Positions 23,621-33,618 of a stretch of DNA of 64,000 bases are shown here, piece by piece. The position numbers were made by a program, and so were the translations under genes. The notes below the pieces were generated by a model, which saw only the letters and a program-made list of their open reading frames with translations, searched no databases and had not been told where the DNA came from. The DNA comes from Cliona cf. orientalis (lineage: Eukaryota > Porifera > Demospongiae > Clionaida > Clionaidae): assembly GCA_963930775.1 (NCBI GenBank), contig OZ005697.1, positions 9,384,292-9,448,291 of the forward strand, given 5' to 3'. Every line of letters starts with the position of its first letter. The stretch's first letter is position 1.

Positions 23621-24348
23621 ATCAACTGAATTTGAGATCTTGTTGGCTACTAGCCAGACTGCAGTTACCCGACGAATTCTTCAGACACCTATGGATATTA
23701 TCATAGATATTATAAACGCACACATACACACATGAACGCACGGAGGGGGCGTGACTGTGCTGAAATATGCACAGAATAGCCTAGTTACCCAGCATGATGA
23801 GGTTTACAATACTGATGAAGCACTTTCAACTTACCAATATTATCAGTAATGGTACCCTCCAGGATAATCGGGTAAGCTCGCAAGTTTCTATTTTGGCCCT
23901 AGTCTAGATCCCCATATTAAAGATCCTGGCCTGAGAGAATGCAAGCTGGCTAGTGCGCGCGCCGCTGTTAATAATTCATGTGACTATAAAACAGGAAGCA
24001 CAACTGTTAAAAACGAGCCCCACCCCTCACTCTAGCTTCTTAACAAACATTGGTGCAGTGGATTTAGTACAATTTCTACAAAAATTTACAAATTCTCCCT
24101 ATACATGAAATAAACACACTACTAATCAGTGTATTGATAACCATTGTATTGAATATTCCCAATCGGGAACCAGAAGAACATACATGTATATACGCAATTT
24201 AACAGTCACATACATAATATAATAACATTACTATTGTAATAAATTCAGATTTTTTACAGACAGTTTCACACAAATAATCACCTCAGCCACTATACACAAG
24301 TTAGAGCTTTGTGATGACATTAATTAATAAGATACTAGGAACAGGACT
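23621..24348. other. Spacer between the two Kir genes
   Basis: Promoter region of Kir 1 and 3' flank of Kir 2. No coding frame. A CA-rich stretch lies near 23720-23745; otherwise AT-rich. Confidence 0.5.
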
Positions 24349-25431
24349 TCATGCATCTGAGGTGTTAGGAGTCACAGAGGAAGGGCAGGGCAAAGTGGCG
24401 TCGATTCGAGAGAAATCCACCTCCCATTTTCCATCTCTCTTGCTCACGACAGGCGCAAATTTTCTGTTAAAGAGTATATCTTCACTCGTATATGAGTAGA
24501 GCGCTTGAGCTGTTAGACCTGTCGGTTCAACAATCCCTTCTAATATCACTACCACTTCTAAATCCATCGTGCTCAGCGTGGCAGGACTTAGGCCGTGGAG
24601 GGGGCTGTCTTCGCTAATACGGTGTCTGATACGCACCGGCGTGATTAGAATAATGCGGTCGGTGCCCGTATCGTAGCCACAGTCTAGATCTCGCTGGTTG
24701 AATTCGTAGCGTTCCTCCGTCGGATCGATTTGTTCATACCAGTAGAGCTGCAGTCGAACGTGTGCTTCTACGATCTGTGATTGGCGAAGGTCACCTATTC
24801 TCACCTCGAAAAACCGTTGACCGCCTTCTTCATAAATGACAGCCTCACGACTAAAGACGATTGTTTTTCTACGATTTCTTGGACGTGTGATTTTGGCAAA
24901 GACGAGGCCGAGAATTACAGAGTCGATGAATAGTCCAATCAGACTCTGACCCATTAAGAAGAAAATTCCCCAGGGGCAGTCCCTCGCAACTTGTACATTT
25001 CCGAAACCAATGGTTACCTGCGTCTCGATGGAGAGGAGCAGAGCGGAGCTGAAGTCACTAACACCATCGACACAAGTGCCGTTGGTGTAGCTATCGTCAG
25101 CGAAAGCAACTATTCTCCAAATGGCTCCGAAAAACAGCCACGAAATGATGTACGTTGCGGCAAACACGAAAATTATGGCCCACCAGGGCGAGTTGACAAG
25201 CGTGGTGAAACCATCTGAGAAGAAACTAAAGTAGCGAGTTTTGACCCCAATTCTGACGACGTTTGAGCGGCCGTTGCCTCGGCTAATCAGACGGGTGACC
25301 CTGTGATTACGAGACCGGAAGGGATAGTGGAGCTGGGACGTATCGGAGGTCTCGTCCATGTTGATGGCATGGTAGTCCGTCTTCTTACTGTGGCCATTCA
25401 GTTTGGTGGAGGACTCCACCAGCGATGTCAT
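24349..25431 (-). CDS. Inward-rectifier K+ channel, GFG-type pore (Kir paralogue 2)
   Basis: Intronless, 360 residues, tandem to Kir 1 on the same strand. TM1 about 83-107, filter TIGFG 140-144, TM2 about 155-180, then the cytoplasmic domain. The filter carries Phe in place of Tyr, as in vertebrate Kir6 subunits, yet the strong-rectifier aspartate D170 (GLFIDSVILG) is present, which Kir6 lacks. Disulfide cysteines are C120 and C152. PIP2 stretch RPRNRRKTIVFS. The first ATG (25431) gives a normal-length N-terminus. A minus-strand splice donor context near 25862 suggests an untranslated first exon facing NCS1. Kir channels have been cloned from the sponge Amphimedon; whether these are orthologues needs alignment. 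Confidence 0.93.
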   Translation of the reverse strand: MTSLVESSTKLNGHSKKTDYHAINMDETSDTSQLHYPFRSRNHRVTRLISRGNGRSNVVRIGVKTRYFSFFSDGFTTLVNSPWWAIIFVFAATYIISWLFFGAIWRIVAFADDSYTNGTCVDGVSDFSSALLLSIETQVTIGFGNVQVARDCPWGIFFLMGQSLIGLFIDSVILGLVFAKITRPRNRRKTIVFSREAVIYEEGGQRFFEVRIGDLRQSQIVEAHVRLQLYWYEQIDPTEERYEFNQRDLDCGYDTGTDRIILITPVRIRHRISEDSPLHGLSPATLSTMDLEVVVILEGIVEPTGLTAQALYSYTSEDILFNRKFAPVVSKRDGKWEVDFSRIDATLPCPSSVTPNTSDA

Positions 25432-26156
25432 GATGACGTTCTTATGTAAAGTGTTTTAATAATATGCGACTGCTATTAGCTATGTCAGACTAGTAGTGAG
25501 AGAGTATACGTAGGTGCTTTGCTGTGTAGCCAGGTCAGACCACGAGTGCAGTGCTCAGTGTCAATCAAGGAGCCAAGCCGCTGAGTCTGGAAACAGATTT
25601 TATGTTCAGTAGGTGGTTAATAGTGATGGTGTTTAGGACAAAATTAATATAGAAACTGCCTAACAGCTCACAAGAATCGGCCAAATTTATATGTATCTCT
25701 TTTGGGAGACCTGCAACGAAAACAAAGACTTCGATAACATGGTGAGAACAGCGCTGACACAATGGTACCCGGTGGTCTAGCTCGAGTCCAGCACGCCAGC
25801 TGGCTCGCGAGAACTACTAAGTAGGCCTATTATCAAATAAACAATGGCCCAAATTATACTCACCTCGCTGTTCGGCGCTTCGGTACCGCTCTACTCAGCC
25901 AGCTGAGAGAAAGATGGGCCCTTTCTGTGTTTTGGAAACAAAACTGCTGGACTGCTGTTGGGTGGAATTTCACCTTTTGTGGCGCGGGTCAAGCTAGCGC
26001 ATAGCTCAGCGCTAGCGCTCAGACACCTAGCCTGCGGCGCAGCGCTAGGGCCTAGGGCGTCATAACATGTACATTTGGCCGCACACCACGCGCAGCGCTA
26101 CCGTTTTTATACGAGCCCCACCCCCCTAAATTCGGGATGAGGTGTGCAAGCTAGCG
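25432..26156. promoter_or_regulatory. Divergent promoter region Kir 2/NCS1
   Basis: Head-to-head spacer of 725 bp. On the minus strand CAGCGAG followed by GTGAGT (about 25862) looks like the end of a non-coding first exon of the Kir gene. The part nearest NCS1 (25980-26110) is GC-rich with repeated AGCGCTA words. Confidence 0.45.
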
Positions 26157-27372
26157 ATGGGGAAAAGACAGTCGAAGCTGAGCCAAGAGCAGCTTAGAGA
26201 ACTCACTCAAATCACTCACTGTAAGTATACTGAACTGAAATAAATTCTGTATTTATATAGCTAGCTAGATGCCAGGCACAATCTGTTGTAAAGCTATGTT
26301 CTTTAATTACTTCCAGTTACACCAAAGGAACTGAACAAGTGGTGAGTCACTATATTCATCTCAGTGTACATTACTGTGTACCAGCATGGTACCAGAGATT
26401 GTTCAATATCTGCATGCATATTATTATAGTAATCGTTATGGCTGCACTGTTGACACAGGTATCGGGGATTCATCAATGACTGCCCCTCAGGCACTATCAA
26501 CAGAGAGGTGTGCACTCTATCACTATCACATTCTACTCTCAAACCATCACTACGACATTATTATTATCTTCATGTGCACATACTCTTGTATAGGAATTTT
26601 GTAAGATCTACTACCAGTTTTTCCCATTCGGAGACCCCAGTAAGTTTGCTGGCTACATCTTCAACAGCTTTGATGTCAACAAAGATGGGTTGGTGGAGTT
26701 CCGTGATTTTGTCAGTGCCCTCTCCGTGACGTCAAGAGGCACTATGGAAGAGAAACTGCAGTGTAAGGCTCCACTGTCGATATCTTCTTAGTTTGTGTGT
26801 TCTAGGTGCGATCAGGTCTCTTTAACACTGATCCAATTAAAGAGGGAGAATTGGTGATAATTGCTGATTATAACTACTAACTATAGGCATCTGTAAAAAA
26901 TAAACTAGTCCTCCCTCCCCCCTCCCCCTCTCTCTCCCCTCCATTCCACTCTGACTCAACACTGCAGGGTCCTTTCATCTCTATGACAGTAACCACGATG
27001 GCTACATCACTCGTGAGGAGATGGAAGCCATCATCGACTCAATTTACAAGATGGTTGGGCAAATGGTGGAGTTCCCTGAAGATGAAGACACCCCACAGAA
27101 AAGAGTGGACAAGATATTTGACGCCATGGACACGGTAGGTTGTAGGCAAATACAAGAAATCTCTCAAGCTTTAAATTCACAAACCACAATAATTACATTC
27201 CTAGTATGAGTACAAAAATATTTGTCCTTCTGAAGATGCTATTATTTAAGAAATGTATTATTATTATGTACAGGATAATGACGGTAGAATAAGCTTGCAA
27301 GACTTTCTCGATGGAGCCAAGGCCGACTCCACCATTGTCAAGGCTCTGACCATCTATGATGGCCTACTCTAA
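26157..27372 (+). CDS. NCS1: Neuronal calcium sensor 1 (frequenin)
   Basis: Myristoylated EF-hand Ca2+ sensor that regulates PI4-kinase, GPCR kinases and exocytosis. Exons: 26157-26220, 26317-26341 (25 bp), 26459-26507, 26594-26762, 26968-27134, 27274-27372; 190 residues. N-terminal MGKxxSKL is the myristoylation signal. EF1 is the degenerate CPSG hand; EF2 (D-V-N-K-D-G), EF3 (D-S-N-H-D-G) and EF4 (D-T-D-N-D-G) have good calcium loops. [18 protein letters not shown] and the C-terminal LTIYDGLL point to NCS1 rather than hippocalcin or VILIP, which end differently. AATAAA at 27551-27556 is a plausible poly(A) signal. Confidence 0.93.
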
Positions 27373-27717
27373 TCTAACTAACTAGCCAATGATGAATCAC
27401 AACACAACACTACCGCACATCACTGAAAGCTATAATATATCCTGGCATAATACAACACTAGCAGCATCACCCATCATCTAACTAAGTGTTATCTCATCTT
27501 CACAGTTCGTAGTTAAGTACGCATTGTAAGATCAAAGCTATTGATTTCTGAATAAACACTCATAATTTATGGGTGATTATATAACCAGTATTACAATTAT
27601 ACCTTCTATTAAATAGTATTCTTGTACACTGCATCTATGGGATGAATATTAGATACACCCTGTACAGTACTACAATGTCAGAGACCTGGTTGGAGATTGA
27701 CGTGTGCTTCTTTCTTA
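27373..27717. other. Tail-to-tail spacer NCS1/TMCO1
   Basis: AT-rich 3' flanks of converging genes, including the AATAAA of NCS1 at 27551. No other feature seen. Confidence 0.5.
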
Positions 27718-28688
27718 TCACTTGGTTGGTGGTGGGGGCATGAAGCCACCAGAACTAGCCTTACTGGCCGTTCTAGAAGGACCAAAGCCCAGCAGCTTCT
27801 GTAAACTCTAGAGAGAGAAGATAGAGAAAGAAGAAAGAGAGGAGGACAGGGGAGAGGGAGAGAGGAGAGAGTAAGAGGGCATAAATACCACTTTTTTAGA
27901 GCTCACCTCTCTGATAGACATTGTGCAGAGAATGTAGAGGAAGATGAATGAACAGTCGGTGTAGTCTTCTCCCATGAGGTTACGATGAGAGATCCCTCTC
28001 AGGAAGGAGAAGGGTTCAAAGGGTAGCTTAGCAACAATATGACCATCAAATCTGTATATACAAGAGAGAGAGATGATGATGATGATAATCTAATGTGACT
28101 GAGTAAGCTAGCTATATTATAGTTGAAAGTTGGAGAGCGCACAAGTCACCCATAGCAACTTACATTGAGTTGAACATTCCAAGAATTGCAGTGAAGGTGA
28201 CTCCAATGGCGACCATGGACTTCATTTTGACCATGCTCAGATCTCGACTGTTATTCTTCAGCTGCTCTTCCTCCTTCTCCAGCTTCTTCTTGGCTGGGTT
28301 CAGCTTAGCCTCTCCTATAAGTTCCTTCTTTCGCTCAACTACAGATAAGATACAAAGAGAGATGATTTTCACCTCGAACTATTGTCCTCAAACTATCGTT
28401 CCCGTCTACGATAGAGAACCGGTACTGATGTACTTACGTCTCTTGCTCTGTTTTTCGACAGTGGCTTTGAGCCTGCGATAGTAATCTGTCCTGTACACCA
28501 GCACATAGAGAAATCCTGTACAGCATGGAACATAATTAAATTATGCAGTGGGGGATGGGGGGCTTAATCTAACTTTATCAAGACTTTTATTAAAGTTTGA
28601 TACAAATAAAGGTACGATCGAGCTTACCTTCTGAGAGTAAGGCAGTACAGAAGGAGATGAAGAGGATCAGAACTGCATCAGCGAACAT
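27718..28688 (-). CDS. TMCO1: TMCO1, ER calcium-load-activated channel / translocon factor
   Basis: ER membrane protein of the Oxa1 superfamily, described as a Ca2+ leak channel and as part of the multipass translocon. Exons on minus strand: 28628-28688, 28438-28515, 28164-28338, 27907-28051, 27718-27807; 182 residues (human core form 188). Order: TM1 about 5-28, basic coiled coil about 35-85, the nearly invariant stretch LKNNSRDLSMVKMKSM, TM2, then FDGHIVAKLPF, SHRNLMGEDYTDCSFIFLYILCTMSIR (TM3) and a Pro-rich tail ending PPPPTK. Agreement with the human sequence I recall is very high along the length. Shares a 434-bp divergent promoter with the TPR gene. Confidence 0.95.
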
Positions 28689-29122
28689 CTTTCTAGTTCT
28701 CCACGGGTGTTTCAAAATTTCTCTTATTCCTTAATTTAGAGCAATCCACTGGCTTGCTTGTACGCATGCGCAGTAACGCTTCGATGGCTCCGCAGGAGGC
28801 ACTGCATTCCTTTCTGCTTCAGCTCATCATGTTGTTATGTTCATACCAGCTCCAGTGAAGTGAAAACATACTCAATGGGCCAAAGTGCCGCCTCTTGGGA
28901 GGTAAACAACGCGCTAGGCATGTTTATTGCACCAGCAAACGATATTTATTGCGTGCTCGTGTTAGATCCCGCCGAGATAACAATCGGCAAGGCATAGCGC
29001 ATGCATTGGCCTGCAGCTTGCTATAAATTTTGACTCCATTTCAACGCAATATCAAACTTTTGAGATCTGTGCAGAAATAGGCAGTAAAGAAATAATATCT
29101 TCTGTTGAAGGGTTGATATAGT
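28689..29122. promoter_or_regulatory. Bidirectional promoter TMCO1/TPR gene
   Basis: Head-to-head spacer. An NRF1-like site, TACGCATGCGCA around 28762-28773 (11 of 12 to YGCGCAYGCGCR), lies 75 bp upstream of the TMCO1 ATG. Confidence 0.5.
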
Positions 29123-32100
29123 ATGGCTTCAGCTATAGTAATGAGTTCCCCAGTTCATCAGATTGCACTACCACTTGGCTGCACCGCAGTGGTGGAAGAA
29201 CCATCCCCTCAAAGGGAAGAGAACACTGCTACGACTTCTTTCATGGATCCCCACCAACCAAGAACCCTCTCTCCCGCTACAAGCCTGGAACGACTGCCTC
29301 CACCAACTCTCAGTGCTGGTAACAACGAAATGATTGAGGAATCTAGACCTCTCATGCACAGTACTCCGTACTGCAAACCATCTCAACAGCTGCAGCAGCC
29401 ACCACCAGCTTCTTCTTCTGTTCATGGTGACTCCTCTGGTTACGCGACGTCAAGTCAGACACCTCCTGTGAAAATCATGACATCATCCTCACCTGGTCCT
29501 GATCCCAGGCCCGGACAACGTGGCTCAGCCACTGAAAGTGAAACTGTGGAGGTATCGGAACACGATAAATGGCAGTTTCCCATCACTGATAGGCCAGCAC
29601 CACAGAGCTACAGTGGATACGATAGTGATCTATCTGAGCCTTCCCCCTATGCAATTGTGAGGAATAATGTTATAATAGCTGACGTTGAGCCACGAAGCCA
29701 TGAAGATGGGGTGGACAGGTTTCATCGGAGAGGGGGGAATATGGATCCAGGGTATGAGCAGATTGAGCTGAGGCGACTACCTTCTTTGCCAAACTCAAGA
29801 CCACACAGTCGATTGGGAGGTGGGCCATATATTGGTCCACCACCGTGGCCAGTCATGGGTCCTCCCGTAGTTGAACAGCCTCGATCGATTAAAGCAGCTC
29901 TCAGAGACACGAGGGGGCTAAGTCAAGCAGTTCAGAAACTGCTAAGAAAAGCAAACGACTTTCTACGAAACCAACAGCTAAAAGATGCCATTTCGTGCCT
30001 AGAATCAAGCTTACTACACACCAATGATCATCCACTGGTTCAATCTCTCATTTGGATGCTTCTTGGCAACGCACACGTCAATCTCGGCGACTTCAGCAAA
30101 GCATCCATCTGTCACCTTCACTATCTGGCCTTCTGTCGAGAAAGAAATGACTTCCCCGGTATGACTAGAGCAGAGTGCAGCTTGGGAATAGCCTACATGA
30201 AGCTCGGCCTCTACAAGCTAGCTGGGCGATGCTTTTTGCAGTACCTGGAGAATTGTCAGCTCCTACAGGACGGCAAGGGAATCTCTGTCGCGTACAATAA
30301 CCTCGGCCTGCTCTCAAAGATTCTTGCCACCGACAGCTACGTGGCAGGGATGAAGGAAGAGAATGCTCAAAAGGCTGAAGAGATGCTCAGGCTGAATTTG
30401 AAAAGAGCTGTGTCCTACTTTGAGAAACATTTGGGATTTGAGGAGCAATTTGGAAATGTGTAAGTTTCATGTCAATAATCACACATAGAGCTATCAATCC
30501 ATGCCAAAAACTCAATTTTTATAAAATATCCCGAGTGGTCCCTTTTCTCATAGCAGGTCACATATTATTATTACAATACTGCATGATAATGGTAACGTTT
30601 TCACAGGAATAAACAGGCAAACGCCTTTGGAAACCTTGGGACTTGCAACGAGCTGCTCAAGCACTACACTCAGGCAATCTTCTGTTACAATAAGGTAAAC
30701 TTTCCACTTTTCCCTCAACTCTTCCCTGTCCTGCATGTTAATTCATTGCAAAGCTTCTTGGCTTCTTAGCTTGCTGCCACATAGGGGACTCTATTGAACC
30801 TATTACGTAGGCATACACCTTTGCACTGTGCCACTTGTTGTCACAAACACAGCACTAGTCTGTGAGTGCCCCATTAGTTTTGAGGCCACATCATAAGACT
30901 TTTGTTGACTAGACTCTACGGATAATTTACTGTCCTGTTTACCCGTAGCGTCTCGAGATTTCTCGCTCTATTGGAGACCGAAGCACCGAATCGTGTGCAC
31001 TCTGCAATCTCGGTAACTGTTTCCGGGCCATTGGAAAACTCGAGGAGGCATTGCAGTATTACATACTGGTAAGAGTCTCTATACATTAAGGAAGAAGAAG
31101 AGAGAGGGGGAGAGAGAGAGAAAGAGTGGGGGTGGGGAAGGATGAAATTCACTTTTGATAACTTGCAGAATTTGGAGCTTACAAGATCCCTGGAGCACAA
31201 ATCTGGTGAAGTTGTGACCCTGCTCAATTTGGGTACGACTTATGAGCTTCTGAACAAACTTGACCAAGCCATTGAATGGTACACACTGGTAAGCAAAATT
31301 AATACACTCAAAATAGCAAAAATTAAAAAAAAATTTGTGCATTTGTGCAGTATTTGAGCTTGACAGTGCAGAGAGAAGATGTGCAGGGCCAGGCCAGAGG
31401 ACTGTGTATCCTTGCCTCCCTCTATCAGGAAACTAAACAGCTAGTGAAAGCTCATGAATACTACAAGAAAGTAAGTTCAGCTTGATAAAATTTTAATAAT
31501 AATTGCATTCACTGACACACCTGTAGACAAAATGATATTCACGTGGATCATTTTACAAATGGGACCTTTGCATTTAGATATGCACCACGATATTCTAGCA
31601 TGACTTCACTCAGTGACGACAAACTAAATCCATTCATTACTCTCTGTCTAATCCTTACTTATTTCATTACAGCTGGTCGGCATATTCCATCAGCTAGGGG
31701 AGAATGATGCTGAGGCTTCAGCCCAGCTCTTCATGGAGATGACACGGAGGGAGATTGAGAAAGAGAAACAGATCAGTAAGATGTCGAAGCGAAAGAGAAA
31801 GAGGTTGTCGAAGAAAGCTAACACGATATCAAGATCCAGCGGCCTCACTTTAACAAATCCATCACCAAACACAGCAGCAGAGCAGGAGAGGTCTCGGCCA
31901 CAGAACATTGCAACCGCTCGACCGCCACATCCGCAGAGAGCAAGACCACCTCTGGCCGTTGATGGGATTATCACTCTCACTCCAGCTCAGAGGACAGAGT
32001 TTGAGAAGATGAAGAGAGAGGCACACATGAGAAGCACAGACAGCTTGGCGGCAGCTTGCATCTTTGAAAATCCCGCCTATATCCACCTCCAAGAGGAGTA

Positions 32101-33366
32101 TCACAACCAAGGGGGTGCATGTGGTTATGAAGTCCCTGTTCTGCCAAATCCGAATCCGGCCCAGAATGAGTACTACCAGCAGTGGATGCAGAGAAGGAGA
32201 GACATGGAGGAGTATAGAAATCATGAAGTGGTGCCAAGCTCGAGTGATTTCATCAGGTCTACTTCTCCCATCTTTTCCGATTCTGGTTGGAGTCATACCA
32301 GGACACCGGATCTCAGTCCTGAACAGTCGCGGCTAGATTGGACCTACTCCGATCTCTACACGCTGCATCAGGGTGGACCTCCTCTCCATGCCACTCTCGC
32401 CTCGTCTCTGCAAAGGGCAGGGATCACTGCACCGCTGTTCCTAGGCAGCAGTGGAGTACATTCTCCACCTGTGCTGAGAAATGATGGAGGACATTCTGAC
32501 CACCACAATGTTAATATACGACAACACCACCACCACCACTACGATGATATTGAATCAGATAACGACTCTGTCTCTATTAGCGATGAGCAAGAAGAAGATT
32601 CAGAAGGAGACACTATGCCTCCTCAGCGAAGGCCAGCTGCGACCATCAGAGGTACAAATAGTGACCAAGAAGGTGAAGGGAGAAAGCAGACGGCAACTCT
32701 TCAGCCGCCAAAGGTCATGCGGAGTATCAGTAACTGCAGCAGCATGCTAGGCAGTCAGAGACACCTCCAAGAGCTGGAGAAGATCGGCCGAGACTTCACT
32801 CATCACAAAGGAGGTGACCAGGAGTCAGATCTTGACGATGAGGGGGTGGACAAGGAGTGGGAACAGTGGATCAAAATGCAGGAAGATGAGTAAGTAAAAA
32901 AAAATTAAGTGGTCATCCTTGTCACCAGGTCCATGCATTCAAAATATTATTAATATCACTCTGATTGAATATGCTTTGCCTGTGCATGGGGTGTGGATGA
33001 CACTAATATTTCGATTCTCTAATATCAATGTTATTCTCCAGCGCACTGACTAGAGTGGTGTCGATGAGGGAGACTGATGTCAATAAGTACCGGAACAGAT
33101 ATCGAAGGAGAGCCCATCGCCAAGCCTTCAGGCCAGCTATCAGTGCTCCTCAGCTGGGAGGGGAGCCACCCATTTCAGAAGAGGTATGTAACATGTCATG
33201 TATTCATTGGCCTTGCATGCAAGTCTTAGCCTATGAATAGAGACTTATAGGCTTAATAGTTAGCTATCTCGAATTATTAACTTTTTTTGTTGTCTATCTA
33301 TATTATACACAGGATCTGTCAGACTCAGATGATGATGATTTAAGCCAATACTCTTCCAATTCCTAA
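29123..33366 (+). CDS. TPR-repeat scaffold protein with disordered, His/acid-rich C-terminus
   Basis: No orthologue recognised; the repeats are of the long TPR type seen in LGN/GPSM2, rapsyn and TTC28. Exons: 29123-30459, 30607-30694, 30949-31068, 31169-31288, 31351-31470, 31673-32889, 33042-33183, 33313-33366; 1065 residues. Residues 1-255 are Ser/Pro-rich and disordered; about 265-610 hold the TPRs. Three successive exons are exactly 120 bp, phase 0, each coding one 40-residue repeat. Residues 634-643 (KRKRKRLSKK) look like a nuclear signal. The rest is disordered, with a HHHHH run near 32525-32540 and acidic tails. No GoLoco motif was found, arguing against GPSM2. Role probably as an adaptor; inference only. 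Confidence 0.75.
30535..30573. mobile_element. Fragment of the POMT1-intron MITE family
   Basis: GTGGTCCCTTTTCTCATAGC followed by AGGTCACATAT matches the right end of the element at 21222-21475. Only this end is present, about 35 bp before an exon. Confidence 0.6.
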
Positions 33367-33618
33367 ACAACTTTAAGAACATACAGCGCATCGCACATCA
33401 AATTCATCCTCAATTTTGACTATTTCAGCTGCATAACACAAAATAGTACATTTTTTTATAAGTAATAGTATGCTGATTGCAAACATATACAACTATAGCT
33501 AGTAAGTATATTATTATGATGTGATACATTATTTTTGTGGATAAAAGATAACCAGTACATGTGTATAATATCGTACAAAATCATTAATAAGTGACGAAGT
33601 GGTCGCATGCTAAAATTT

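Noticed and set aside
26157..27372. Hippocalcin, neurocalcin or VILIP
   Set aside because: [11 protein letters not shown] and the YDGLL end are NCS1/frequenin features.
28067..28100. C/D snoRNA from GATGATGATGATGATAA in a TMCO1 intron
   Set aside because: A simple GAT repeat with no D box or terminal stem at suitable distance, and on the strand opposite the gene.
29123..33366. GPSM2/LGN orthologue
   Set aside because: The TPR type fits, but no GoLoco motifs occur in the C-terminal part.
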